A stretch of DNA of 64,000 nucleotides from Bermanella sp047621325. Its GTDB lineage: Bacteria; Pseudomonadota; Gammaproteobacteria; Pseudomonadales; Oceanobacteraceae. Location of the stretch: contig JBLHLT010000008.1 in NCBI GenBank assembly GCA_047621325.1, forward strand, positions 106,647 to 170,646, in the 5' to 3' direction. Every line of letters starts with the position of its first letter. Position 1 is the stretch's first letter. A model generated the notes under the pieces. It saw nothing but the letters and a program-made list of their open reading frames with translations, searched no databases and was not told the origin of the DNA. Below are positions 34,988 through 43,326 of the stretch, one piece after another. The translations under genes and the position numbers were made by a program.

Positions 34988-36007
34988 TTGTTAATGCTGT
35001 CAGGTTTTGCCTTAGGGGTTATGTCCGTTCTAGCGTTAGTTGTCTGTCGTGACTATGGCAAGCTAACCGTCGCTAAAACCTTTATCGCTATGTTATTTGC
35101 TGGGGCGTGTTTTTTACTTGAACCCCAACTGCCTGGAATTTGGGCATTATTTGCGGCCGATTTATACACCATGGTACCCGCACTTTTTTGGGTACTGTGT
35201 CAGTTAGCGTTTTCTCACCGACCAAAAGTACTTTCCCTTTCTGGCTTCATTGCGCTGTACACAATCTTAGCGCCGATGATGGCAAGACACTTTGTTAGCC
35301 CGACCAGTGAAAGCTTAATGGCTCTTTTGTGGACATGGCCCTCTTACTGCGAATACCTAATCATCACCCTGGGATTATGGACCGTGATTGCCAACTGGTC
35401 TGACGATCTAGTGGAATCACGCAGGCAACTGCGCGGTGTGGTTTTAATTGGTGTCGGTATTAGTGTTTTATTGGTGGTGATACCGGCCAATACACATATC
35501 GTTGGCCGGTGGCTGCCTTATTTATCGATTAACGTCATCACCCTTACGTGTGCCTACTTTTTACTGCGCACCCACCAAGGCGTGTTATTTGGCTTAGCAC
35601 CGCCGAGCACGAACGTAACGACGCCGCCTAATGAACTCATAGAGCCTATTCAAGAGTGTTCGATACCCCCACCCCCTGATTTAAATCACGACGCCCTACG
35701 ACTCAACGACTTAATGGATCAAGGTTTTTACCGAACGGAGCACCTCACCCTTAAAGAGTTGGCGACTGCGTTAGAGCTACCCGAATACAAAACTCGCAGC
35801 CTAATTAATCAAACACTGGGTTATCGCAACTTCAATGATTACATCAATCAACTCAGAATTCATGAGGCGGCTGAACGTTTAAAAAGTGAACCCGATAGCC
35901 CTGTGTTAAATATTTCTTTAGATGTGGGTTATCGCACGCTGAGTTCTTTTAACCGTGCATTTAAAGACATCATTGGGATGTCACCCTCTGAATACCGCGC
36001 CAACTAA
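34988..36007 (+). CDS. membrane-anchored AraC-family transcriptional regulator
   Basis: 339 residues. Residues 1-205 hold about seven hydrophobic helices, then a proline-rich linker (PPSTNVTTPPNE, SIPPPPD) and a C-terminal AraC HTH from about 245 (LTLKELATALELPEYKTRSLINQTLGY, then ISLDVGYRTLSSFNRAFKDIIGMSPSEYR). A regulator bound to the membrane, presumably sensing a signal there. AGG lies seven bases before the TTG at 34988, which I prefer to an ATG two codons on. It starts 60 bases after the second protease gene, possibly in its operon. Confidence 0.85.
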   Translation: MLMLSGFALGVMSVLALVVCRDYGKLTVAKTFIAMLFAGACFLLEPQLPGIWALFAADLYTMVPALFWVLCQLAFSHRPKVLSLSGFIALYTILAPMMARHFVSPTSESLMALLWTWPSYCEYLIITLGLWTVIANWSDDLVESRRQLRGVVLIGVGISVLLVVIPANTHIVGRWLPYLSINVITLTCAYFLLRTHQGVLFGLAPPSTNVTTPPNELIEPIQECSIPPPPDLNHDALRLNDLMDQGFYRTEHLTLKELATALELPEYKTRSLINQTLGYRNFNDYINQLRIHEAAERLKSEPDSPVLNISLDVGYRTLSSFNRAFKDIIGMSPSEYRAN

Positions 36008-36024
36008 TCTAATTAGTACCTATT

Positions 36025-36141
36025 CACTGTGCAAATATTTGAAAATCTTGGTTTTGCGTCATTTGCACAGTGCTCCATTATGGCCAAATATCACCCCGCA
36101 AAACCCTATGTTTGTTGGGCTTCCATATTTTGCATAGTGCT
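36025..36141. repeat. three copies of a 12-13 bp element, candidate AraC operators
   Basis: CACTGTGCAAAT (36025-36036) is the exact reverse complement of ATTTGCACAGTG (36061-36072). A third, direct copy TTTGCATAGTGCT lies at 36129-36141, differing from TTTGCACAGTGCT (36062-36074) by one base. All stand upstream of the AraC-type HTH gene at 36242 and after the membrane-anchored regulator. The first pair could also form a long-loop hairpin. Confidence 0.6.
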
Positions 36142-36241
36142 TTTAGCTTATTGCAAAGTCATTTAGTTCGAGCTTTGTTTCATCGCCAAGTAGAGTAATC
36201 ACTCCAATAACAATAAACAAACTTAGCGGGATGGACTGACT

Positions 36242-36634
36242 ATGCAATGTGCTCACAACCAGCCACATATGACTATTCACTTTCAGCCTAAACATATGGG
36301 ATTAGTCGACGACATTAAACTGATTCTAAAAACATCATTATCCGATCACCCAAATTTCGACATGGTCGCGGGTGCATTCAATATCAGCGGGCGCACATTA
36401 CGCAGACAACTATCTGAAGCTGGCACCAGCTTTCAAAAGTTATTAGATAACCAGCGTCGTCAATTCGCCATTGAGCGCCTACAAAATACCGACATGAGCA
36501 CCGAAGACATAGCCGAAGCACTTGGCTTTAGTGATGTCGCTAACTTCCGCCATGCCTTTAAAAAATGGGTAGGGTTATCACCAGCGGTTTATCGTCAAGA
36601 GTTTCGATTTACGACTAATGCAATGCACGCTTAA
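36242..36634 (+). CDS. stand-alone AraC-type HTH protein
   Basis: 130 residues made up almost wholly of the AraC DNA-binding domain: FDMVAGAFNISGRTLRRQLSEAGTSF and the second HTH DIAEALGFSDVANFRHAFKKWVGLSPAVYR. Its closest relatives by sequence style are regulators with an N-terminal arabinose-binding-type domain (as at 62866-63873), which is missing here. An upstream stop and own ribosome site (GGGATGG) suggest a deliberate short form, though a decayed longer gene is possible. Ends at a terminator. Confidence 0.8.
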   Translation: MQCAHNQPHMTIHFQPKHMGLVDDIKLILKTSLSDHPNFDMVAGAFNISGRTLRRQLSEAGTSFQKLLDNQRRQFAIERLQNTDMSTEDIAEALGFSDVANFRHAFKKWVGLSPAVYRQEFRFTTNAMHA

Positions 36635-36650
36635 AAATGAATGGCCTATA

Positions 36651-36686
36651 AACGCAAAAAGCTACCGTAAGGTAGCTTTTTGCGTT
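36651..36686. terminator. bidirectional intrinsic terminator
   Basis: 16-bp perfect stem AACGCAAAAAGCTACC and complement with a GTAA loop. Serves the HTH gene (plus) and fklB (minus). Confidence 0.92.
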
Positions 36687-36719
36687 CTTTTTAACCCAGC
36701 ATAAAGCAGGGGTTAAAAA

Positions 36720-37331
36720 TTACAGTACGTTAAGTAATTCTACTTCGAATACTAAAGCACTGTGTGGTGGAATCGCACCTTGACTGCCTTGTGGGCCGTA
36801 AGCCAAATCACTAGGAATAAATAGACGCCATTTAGAGCCTTCTTTCATTAACTGTAGTGCTTCAGTCCAACCAGCAATTACGCCGCCAACTGGAAACTCA
36901 GCAGGCTGGCCGCGCTCAACAGAGCTGTCGAACACATTGCCGTCGATGAACGTGCCGTGATAATGCGTACGTACTGTTGATTCACGAGTAGGCTGCGCGC
37001 CGTTACCTTCGGTAATCACTTCGTACTGTAAACCGCTTTCAAGCGTGATCACGCCTTCTTTTTTCGCATTTTCAGCTAAGAAATCAACGCCAACTTGCTT
37101 CGCTTGATCAGCCGCTTTAGCTTGCTCTTCTTGCATGATTGTTTGAATGACTTGGTACGCTTCTTCGATTTGCTCTTGAGAAAGAGGCATCTCAGCATTA
37201 ACCATTGAATCTTGAATGCCTTTTAATACGCCATCCAGCGCAAAACCTTCAAACTGGCTGCCTTTAAGTTGATCGCCCACTTGACGACCAATCAAATAAC
37301 TAACTTTTTCAGCTGGTGTATCTAATTTCAT
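36720..37331 (-). CDS. fklB: FKBP-type peptidyl-prolyl isomerase FklB
   Basis: 203 residues from ATG 37331, which follows GGAAA and gives the family start (MKLDTPAEKVSYLIGRQVG); the longer frame adds 19 unrelated residues. Helical N-terminal dimerisation domain to about 95, then FKBP fold with HYHGTFIDGNVFDSS, FPVGGVIAGWTEAL, FIPSDLAYG and ALVFEVELL. Lacks a signal peptide, so it is cytoplasmic like FKBP22. Isomerises prolyl bonds during folding. Confidence 0.93.
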   Translation of the reverse strand: MKLDTPAEKVSYLIGRQVGDQLKGSQFEGFALDGVLKGIQDSMVNAEMPLSQEQIEEAYQVIQTIMQEEQAKAADQAKQVGVDFLAENAKKEGVITLESGLQYEVITEGNGAQPTRESTVRTHYHGTFIDGNVFDSSVERGQPAEFPVGGVIAGWTEALQLMKEGSKWRLFIPSDLAYGPQGSQGAIPPHSALVFEVELLNVL

Positions 37332-37422
37332 AATATTTCCAAAAAGCTCACACAAAGGTGAAAGTGAATTCGCCGCGCACTTTATCATATACCGCTACAT
37401 AATTCAGGCCCAAACACTGGCT

Positions 37423-38172
37423 TTAACCAATAATCAGCTTTATCCCCACGATTAACGTGATCACTTCATAGGCACGTTTAATCCAGCTTGAGCCCATCTT
37501 AATCGCCAAATGCGCACCCACATAACCCCCAACCAGCGACCCTAAAACCAAAGCCATCAACCAATCCCATTGAATGGTTGCCATTAGGCCCATCGTCACC
37601 GCCCCGCTCGCATTCCAAAATAACCCAACCGCTATAAGAGTGTGCCCCACCGCTTGCTTGTAATTTAATCCAAACCATTTAACCAACCACATAGTGGCAA
37701 ATAAACCCGTACCAGCCGAAAGCGCACCATTGGCAAACCCAATAATAGACAAACCGACTCCCCCTAAAATCCAACCCATTAAATGGCGATTTTTCTCACA
37801 GGGCTCCAAACCCAAACTGGGCTTAAACAGCGAATACACACTTAATGAAAGGGTCATCACACCCAGCGCAATCTCGGCCATACGATCATCAACGCCAATA
37901 ATCACATACGCGCCTAATATCACCCCAGGAATACCGCAAGCCAACATGAATAGGTTCAGCCGCCAGCTGGTATGACCTTCTTTTACATTACGTATGGTGG
38001 CACCCAAACCCAGCGCTACCGTGGCCACTTTATGAGTGGCTAAAGCCACTGAAAATGGCAACCCCATGAATATTAAGACAGGCAACTGAATCAACCCCGC
38101 CCCACCCCCAGCAAACGCTGAAAAAATATTGGCCAAGGTGCTAATTAAAAACAGTATAATCTGGTCTAACAT
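37423..38172 (-). CDS. TSUP (TauE/SafE) family transporter
   Basis: 249 residues, eight predicted membrane segments. The start region AFAGGGAGLIQLPVLIFMGLPFSVALATHKVA and the repeat unit FANGALSAGTGLFATMWLV are the duplicated signature of the TauE/SafE family, exporters of sulfite or organosulfonate-related anions. ATG 38172 is chosen over a GTG 12 bases upstream. Divergent from the glutaredoxin gene with only 34 bases between starts, so the promoters must overlap the opposing coding regions. Confidence 0.87.
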   Translation of the reverse strand: MLDQIILFLISTLANIFSAFAGGGAGLIQLPVLIFMGLPFSVALATHKVATVALGLGATIRNVKEGHTSWRLNLFMLACGIPGVILGAYVIIGVDDRMAEIALGVMTLSLSVYSLFKPSLGLEPCEKNRHLMGWILGGVGLSIIGFANGALSAGTGLFATMWLVKWFGLNYKQAVGHTLIAVGLFWNASGAVTMGLMATIQWDWLMALVLGSLVGGYVGAHLAIKMGSSWIKRAYEVITLIVGIKLIIG

Positions 38173-38206
38173 TATGAAATTCACTTCAAAAGGAGCAACC
38201 GAACGA

Positions 38207-38458
38207 ATGTCGTCCTATGCCCTGTATTACTATGATCAATGCCCGTTCTGCCAAATGGTTCTGCGCGAAGCACGCAATTTACCACTTCAGGTAGAGCTTA
38301 AAAACACACTAAAAGACCCACAAAATCGCCAAGACTTAATCCAAGGTGGGGGCCGCGCCACGGTACCTTGCTTACGGATTACCGACAAAAGTAATAAAGT
38401 GCAATGGTTGTATGAATCAAGAGATATCGTGCAATACTTAAAAACACAAACTAAGTAA
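38207..38458 (+). CDS. glutaredoxin
   Basis: 83 residues with the dithiol site YYDQCPFCQMV near residue 10, then the cis-Pro segment ATVPCLRI and WLYESRDIVQYL for glutathione binding. AGGAG lies 11 bases before ATG 38207; the longer frame would extend back across the divergent TSUP gene and was rejected. A cytoplasmic glutathione-dependent thiol reductant. Ends at a terminator ten bases later. Confidence 0.88.
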   Translation: MSSYALYYYDQCPFCQMVLREARNLPLQVELKNTLKDPQNRQDLIQGGGRATVPCLRITDKSNKVQWLYESRDIVQYLKTQTK

Positions 38459-38467
38459 CACCCAATC

Positions 38468-38513
38468 TAAACGCAAAAAGCACGCTCATTCATCAGCGTG
38501 CTTTTTGCGTTTA
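38468..38513. terminator. bidirectional intrinsic terminator
   Basis: 19-bp perfect stem TAAACGCAAAAAGCACGCT and complement with an 8-base loop. The right arm includes the stop codon of the riboflavin synthase gene. Serves the glutaredoxin and riboflavin synthase genes. Confidence 0.92.
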
Positions 38514-39125
38514 AGCCAATTTTTTTTGTTTGAGTAAACGCTCAACCGTATCGACAACCGCTTGGGTATGGCTATCAATTTCTAAATTAATACCATCTCC
38601 CACTTGTACATTTTGATAGGTCGTGACATTTAAGGTTTCAGGGATAAGGTACACACAAAAGCGATCTTCTTTCACTTGTGCAATGGTTAAGCTACACCCA
38701 TTTAAGCCAATATAGCCTTTATCAAATACATAGGGCTTAAACGCATCCGACAGCTCAAACCAAATAATACAGTTATTTTCTGGGCGCTCTATTTCGACCA
38801 CTTCAACGACACCATGTACATGACCACTTAATTGATGCCCACCAATATCGTCGCCAAATTTCGCCGCTCTTTCGATATTTACCAAGCTACCTTCTTCAAG
38901 GGCCTGTAAATTAGTGAGCTTCAAACTCGCCATCATCACATCAAACGTCACATGGTTTTCATTGATACTGGTAACCGTTAAACAGGTGCCATTTAGTGCC
39001 ACACTCGCACCAATGGTCAAACCAGGAATAAGTTCAGCCGGTAACGCTAATGTAAGCGTCCATAAACCTGTTTTCTTTTCAATCTGATCAACTTTAACTG
39101 CACACTGCACAATTCCGGTAAACAT
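38511..39125 (-). CDS. ribE: riboflavin synthase alpha subunit
   Basis: 204 residues. Converts two 6,7-dimethyl-8-ribityllumazine into riboflavin. Two lumazine-binding repeats: MFTGIV ... LNGTCLTV ... FDVM ... GSLVNIERAAKFGDDIGGH and GHVHG ... LNGCSLTI ... LIPETLNVTT ... INLEID. Here it stands alone, not with other rib genes, as is common for this subfamily (called ribE or ribC by nomenclature). No FMN riboswitch is apparent upstream. GGGG precedes the ATG. Confidence 0.92.
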   Translation of the reverse strand: MFTGIVQCAVKVDQIEKKTGLWTLTLALPAELIPGLTIGASVALNGTCLTVTSINENHVTFDVMMASLKLTNLQALEEGSLVNIERAAKFGDDIGGHQLSGHVHGVVEVVEIERPENNCIIWFELSDAFKPYVFDKGYIGLNGCSLTIAQVKEDRFCVYLIPETLNVTTYQNVQVGDGINLEIDSHTQAVVDTVERLLKQKKLA

Positions 39126-39220
39126 GGCAAAACCCCAAAATCAAATGCGCTATTATGAACTATACTGGCTAGATAGAATATATACGCTCGCTATCCATAG
39201 ACTAAAAAAGACAAGTGCTA

Positions 39221-40390
39221 ATGATACGCAAAGCCCCAACAAAAAAAATAGGATTGGTACTGTCTGGCGGTGGTGCCCGTGCGGCTTATCAAGTAGGCGT
39301 GCTTAAAGCTATTGTGCGCCTACTGCCACAAGACCACCCAAACCCATTCAATATTATTAGCGGCACCAGTGCCGGCGCAATTAACGCCGTAGCGCTTGCT
39401 AGCTATGCCAGCCATTATCGTCAGGGAATTCAGCGCCTTGAGCATATCTGGAAAAATTTCAGCTGTGACCAAGTGTTTCGCAGTGACTTTTTAAGTGTTT
39501 TGAAGTGGTCGAGTAAATTCATGATGAACACTTTTTTTGGCTACAAGGCGGGCGACCCTGTGTCTTTATTAGACAACGCCCCTTTGCGCCACCTGTTAAA
39601 GAAAATGATTATGTTTGAAAACATCCAAAAAGCCATCGACAATCAAGATTTACACGCGCTTTCAGTGACGGCTTCTGGATACGCATCCGGTGAATCGGTC
39701 AGTTTTTTTCAAGGCCATAAAAGCATCAAAAACTGGCAACGCTTACGCCGAATCGGCTTGCGTTCTCGCATTGCTATTGATCACTTACTGGCGTCATCCG
39801 CGATTCCGGCGGTTTTCCCCGCCGTACAAATTAACCGTGAGTACTTTGGTGATGGTGCAATTCGTCAACTGGCCCCCATGAGCCCAGCGCTGCATTTAGG
39901 CGCAGATAAAATCCTCGTCATTGGTGTGAGTGGGCAAGCCCACAAGCGCAAGCCTCGCGAGCAAATGAAACACTACCCTAGCATGGCAAAAATCATGAAC
40001 CACATGTTCAACGCCGCCTTCTTAGATAGCATGGAAAGTGATGTCGAACGGTTATCTCGTATCAACAATACCATCAGTAAAATTCCTGATGACATTATTC
40101 AATCGCAACACATAGGTTTACGCCCTGTTGAAATTTTAGAGATAAACCCTAGTGAATCCATTGATGACATTGCCGCACGTCACGCCCGTGAATTACCCAA
40201 GAGTTTACGCTTCTTTTTAAAAGGCTCTGGCACAACCCATAAAAGTGGTGCCGGTGTTTTGAGTTATTTGTTATTTGAACGAGGCTTTTGCCGTGACTTA
40301 ATTCAATGTGGATACGATGATGCAATGAAACGAAAAGACGATATCTTACGTTTTTTCATCGAAGAAGATGAGTCGCAAAAACAGGCTTAA
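39221..40390 (+). CDS. patatin-like phospholipase
   Basis: 389 residues. The Ser-Asp dyad is evident: oxyanion loop LSGGGARAAYQVG near residue 15, nucleophile elbow SGTSAGAIN near 50, and YFGDGAIRQ near 205 carrying the Asp. A C-terminal region of about 130 residues follows, as in DUF3336-free bacterial patatins. ATG 39221 is preferred to the GTG two codons earlier. Likely a cytoplasmic or membrane-associated acyl hydrolase. Divergent from ribE. Confidence 0.87.
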   Translation: MIRKAPTKKIGLVLSGGGARAAYQVGVLKAIVRLLPQDHPNPFNIISGTSAGAINAVALASYASHYRQGIQRLEHIWKNFSCDQVFRSDFLSVLKWSSKFMMNTFFGYKAGDPVSLLDNAPLRHLLKKMIMFENIQKAIDNQDLHALSVTASGYASGESVSFFQGHKSIKNWQRLRRIGLRSRIAIDHLLASSAIPAVFPAVQINREYFGDGAIRQLAPMSPALHLGADKILVIGVSGQAHKRKPREQMKHYPSMAKIMNHMFNAAFLDSMESDVERLSRINNTISKIPDDIIQSQHIGLRPVEILEINPSESIDDIAARHARELPKSLRFFLKGSGTTHKSGAGVLSYLLFERGFCRDLIQCGYDDAMKRKDDILRFFIEEDESQKQA

Positions 40391-40467
40391 TCAATGCCTC
40401 GACTATTAAAGCCATTGAGCTTAGTCTAAGGTCACGCTAACATGCTTAAAAATAAAACTATAATCCT

Positions 40468-41151
40468 ATGCGCCTATTATTTATTCTATTAATTGCGATA
40501 CCTCATCTCGCTATTGCCTACCCAGTTGCCCATTATGTGGGATTTGGTAGCGGCTACACTTGGACCGAAGCAAGCTTCGACGACAAAGTTCGTGCGCTAG
40601 GTGCCTTTGAAGAAACACCAAGCTATGGCGACGTGTCTCGTGCCGGTTTACCTTGGTCTGGTTTTGTGGGTTTTCGCTTTCATCCAAATTATGGGGTTGA
40701 AATCGGTTACCGTGACTATGGCAACATTGAATTCACTAAAACATTAACAACCATCGACACCAGTCAATCTAAAGTCAGCTCCAGTAGTGTTCGCCAAGCT
40801 GACATTTCCACACAAGGTTTTTACATCGAACATGTTTTATCTTATGCCTTAGCTAAACCGCTTATCATTCAAGCTCGCGCGGGTGTGTTAGTCGGCAGCA
40901 CGCGTTACACCGACCTCGAAACACTGACCACCATCACCGAAAATGGCAGCCCCTTGCAAGTCATACAACCTAACACCAGTAATGACGGATTCATAAAAGG
41001 TCAGCTTGCTTTTAGTGCTTTGTACAAGCAATCAGAGACTTGGTTTTGGCGATTACAAGTAAATCAAATAGATGTCGACAACCCAGGTGAAAGCGAGTCT
41101 TTCTCCCATTGGTTTACTAGCTTATCGCTCGAATACCAGCTGAAGGAATAA
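40468..41151 (+). CDS. outer-membrane beta-barrel protein
   Basis: 227 residues. Signal peptide (RLLFILLIAIPHLAIA) followed by OmpA/OmpW-like strands: YVGFGSGYTWTEASF, SGFVGFRFHPNYGVEIGYRDY, TQGFYIEHVLSYAL, LIIQARAGVLVG, FIKGQLAFSALYKQ, FTSLSLEYQL. About eight strands. The C-terminal residue is Glu, not the usual aromatic, a mild oddity. Its end encodes the ribosome site for the lipoprotein gene 2 bases downstream, so the two are coupled. Confidence 0.78.
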   Translation: MRLLFILLIAIPHLAIAYPVAHYVGFGSGYTWTEASFDDKVRALGAFEETPSYGDVSRAGLPWSGFVGFRFHPNYGVEIGYRDYGNIEFTKTLTTIDTSQSKVSSSSVRQADISTQGFYIEHVLSYALAKPLIIQARAGVLVGSTRYTDLETLTTITENGSPLQVIQPNTSNDGFIKGQLAFSALYKQSETWFWRLQVNQIDVDNPGESESFSHWFTSLSLEYQLKE

Positions 41152-41153
41152 CC

Positions 41154-41558
41154 ATGAAATTAAGCATCATTAAGTTTTTTGTTTTCTTTGTGGTTATTCT
41201 GCAATTAAGCGCATGTGCTTCGATGTTTAATGGCAGCGAACAAGAAGTGAACATTAAGACGCACCCTGACGCCGAAATCTATATTGATGACCGGTTTGCG
41301 GGAAATGGCTATACGCAGAAAAAACTCACCAGAGACGAGCCTCACGTCATTCGAGTAACAAAAGGCGAATGCCAACAAACCTACACCACAAAGGCAAAAT
41401 TCAATAAGACGAGTTTACTCGGGTTATTTATCGACGCAGGTTTGATCAGCATACCAGTGGATTTTATGACAGGTGCCGCTTGGGATATCTATCCGGACCG
41501 CTTCATCATGCAACCAGAATGCATGGACAACCCACAATCCGCTAACATACAGCCATAA
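41154..41558 (+). CDS. lipoprotein with PEGA-like domain
   Basis: 134 residues. Lipobox LQLSAC near residue 21. The domain at about 30-75 (VNIKTHPDAEIYIDDRFAGNGYTQKKL) resembles PEGA-type surface domains. A hydrophobic stretch near 85-105 (LGLFIDAGLISIPVDFMTG) could contact the membrane. AAGGA precedes the ATG. Coupled to the beta-barrel gene; a structural envelope role is possible. Confidence 0.8.
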   Translation: MKLSIIKFFVFFVVILQLSACASMFNGSEQEVNIKTHPDAEIYIDDRFAGNGYTQKKLTRDEPHVIRVTKGECQQTYTTKAKFNKTSLLGLFIDAGLISIPVDFMTGAAWDIYPDRFIMQPECMDNPQSANIQP

Positions 41559-41583
41559 AAAAACCGCAATTAAGCGGTTTTTT
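41558..41583. terminator. bidirectional intrinsic terminator
   Basis: AAAAAACCGC / GCGGTTTTTT, 10-bp stem with a 6-base loop. It begins at the last base of the lipoprotein stop codon and overlaps the rnhB stop, serving both converging genes. Confidence 0.9.
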
Positions 41584-42190
41584 CAGCAAGCCATTTTTTT
41601 ACTGGCCCATAGGTTTTACGATATATTTCCGTCGGCCCAAATTCCTCTAACGCTTCTAAGTGCGCTTTAGTCGGATACCCTTTATGTTTGGCTAAACCAT
41701 ACTGGGGGTACTGTTTATCCAGCTCAACCATGTCATGGTCACGCTGGACTTTTGCCAAAACAGACGCCGCCGAAATAGCCCCAACCAGCGCATCCCCTTT
41801 TACAATGGCCGTACCGTCACATGACAAATTTTTGGGTAAGCGATTACCATCAATTAACGCATGCTGTACTTTAATCTTTAAGCCATCAATAGCGCGAGAC
41901 ATGGCAAGCATGCGTGCATTTAATATATTGATCTCATCAATTTCTTGCGCCGAGCAACGAGCAATGCAATAAGCTAAGGCTTTTTCTTTAATGATAGGAA
42001 ACAGCATCTCACGCTTTTTTTCGCTTAATTTTTTAGAATCATTCAGCTCAGCAATGGGATTATTAGGGTCAAGTACCACCGCAGCAGCAACCACATCACC
42101 ACATAACGGGCCAGCACCTGCTTCATCTACACCACAGTAAATTAAACCTTGGTTTAGTAAAATCTGCTCTTGCTCAATTATCTCGTTCAT
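41570..42190 (-). CDS. rnhB: ribonuclease HII
   Basis: 206 residues. Removes RNA from RNA-DNA hybrids, including single ribonucleotides in DNA. Active-site acids visible in GVDEAGAGPLCGDVV (Asp-Glu), LIDGNRLP and KVQRDHDMVEL; also DSKKLSEKKR and HKGYPTKAH. Last gene of the long envelope cluster; its ATG overlaps the lpxB end by 4 bases. In E. coli the cluster continues to dnaE, but here it stops. Confidence 0.95.
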   Translation of the reverse strand: MNEIIEQEQILLNQGLIYCGVDEAGAGPLCGDVVAAAVVLDPNNPIAELNDSKKLSEKKREMLFPIIKEKALAYCIARCSAQEIDEINILNARMLAMSRAIDGLKIKVQHALIDGNRLPKNLSCDGTAIVKGDALVGAISAASVLAKVQRDHDMVELDKQYPQYGLAKHKGYPTKAHLEALEEFGPTEIYRKTYGPVKKWLAEKTA

Positions 42191-43326
42191 TTAGCTTCTA
42201 TCAATTGGGTTATTGCACTTGCCGCAGCTACATCGGCATCACGCTTTAACCACTGATGCAATTGTGTGAATTCTGCTTTCAAATGTGCAGAGGCGCTTTC
42301 ATTCTGTAAAAAGTTTAAAACCGCATTTGCGAGGTTGTCGGCGGTTGCCGCTTCTTGCAAAATTTCAGGTACCAGTTCTTTGCCTGCCAATAGATTAGGC
42401 AACGACACAAAAGGTTGTTTTAACATTTTGCGCACAATATAGGCCGTTAACGCAGACAGTTTGTACGATACGACTAAGGGCTTTTTGAATAACATGCCTT
42501 CTAAGGCCGCAGTACCCGATGCCATTAATACGGTATCGGAACTGGCCATCGCTTCACGACTTTGACCATTTAATAATTTAACCGACAAGCTTTCGTGATC
42601 CGCTAGCATATGTGTCAATTGATTAAATCGATCTTGATTGGCTGCGGGTAATACAAACTGAACAGTCGGTATTTTTAGCTTTATCAGCTCGGCAGCCTGT
42701 AAAAACAATTCACCTAAACGAGAGACTTCACCTTCACGAGAGCCTGGCATTAATGCCACAACCGGCGAATCCATCGTTAACTGGAGTTGCTCACGAGCGC
42801 CTTGCGTATCGGTTTCCATGGCTATCGCATCGGCGAGAGTATGACCAACACACACAGCCGGTACATCGTGTTTTTTGTAAAAATCCACTTCAAACGGGAA
42901 CAAACACAATACAAGATCAACGGACTTTTTAATGGTGAATACACGCTTTTCACGCCACGCCCAAACACTTGGGCTGACGTAATGAACCGCTTTGATGTTT
43001 TTTTCTTTTAATTTACGCTCAAGCTTTAAATTAAAATCAGGTGCATCTATACCAATAAACACATCTGGTTTCATATCGAGCAGGGTATTCGATAACTGCT
43101 TACGAATTTTTAACAACTCACCTAAACGCCCTAATACCTCAAATAAACCCATGACGGATAAACGCTCCATGGGGTATAAGGTTTCAAAGCCCTCTGCCAT
43201 CATTTTAGGGCCGCCAATACCAATAAAACGGGCATCAGGGTGCTGTAACTTTAAAGCTTTAATTAATCCGGCACCAAGGATATCCCCTGACGCTTCTCCT
43301 GCCACCATGGCAAAGCACAATGACAT
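42187..43326 (-). CDS. lpxB: lipid-A-disaccharide synthase
   Basis: 379 residues. Joins UDP-2,3-diacylglucosamine and lipid X to make the lipid A disaccharide at the inner face of the inner membrane. GT19 landmarks: AGEASGDILGAGLIKAL at the start, GIGGPKMMAEGF, IDAPDFNLKL, YVSPSVWAWR, LMPGSREGEV and ASGTAALEG. The start overlaps the lpxA stop by one base (TAATG) and the end overlaps rnhB, so translation is coupled. Confidence 0.96.
   Translation of the reverse strand: MSLCFAMVAGEASGDILGAGLIKALKLQHPDARFIGIGGPKMMAEGFETLYPMERLSVMGLFEVLGRLGELLKIRKQLSNTLLDMKPDVFIGIDAPDFNLKLERKLKEKNIKAVHYVSPSVWAWREKRVFTIKKSVDLVLCLFPFEVDFYKKHDVPAVCVGHTLADAIAMETDTQGAREQLQLTMDSPVVALMPGSREGEVSRLGELFLQAAELIKLKIPTVQFVLPAANQDRFNQLTHMLADHESLSVKLLNGQSREAMASSDTVLMASGTAALEGMLFKKPLVVSYKLSALTAYIVRKMLKQPFVSLPNLLAGKELVPEILQEAATADNLANAVLNFLQNESASAHLKAEFTQLHQWLKRDADVAAASAITQLIEAK

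Noticed and set aside
36242..36634. Pseudogene status for the short AraC protein
   Set aside because: It has its own ribosome site, intact HTH and a terminator, and no recognisable sensor-domain remnant upstream; kept as a short gene, with decay left open.
38129..38206. Longer glutaredoxin reading frame
   Set aside because: It overlaps the divergent TSUP gene, and the AGGAG site precedes ATG 38207.
38970..39220. FMN riboswitch upstream of riboflavin synthase
   Set aside because: The upstream region is short and lacks the conserved RFN sequence blocks.
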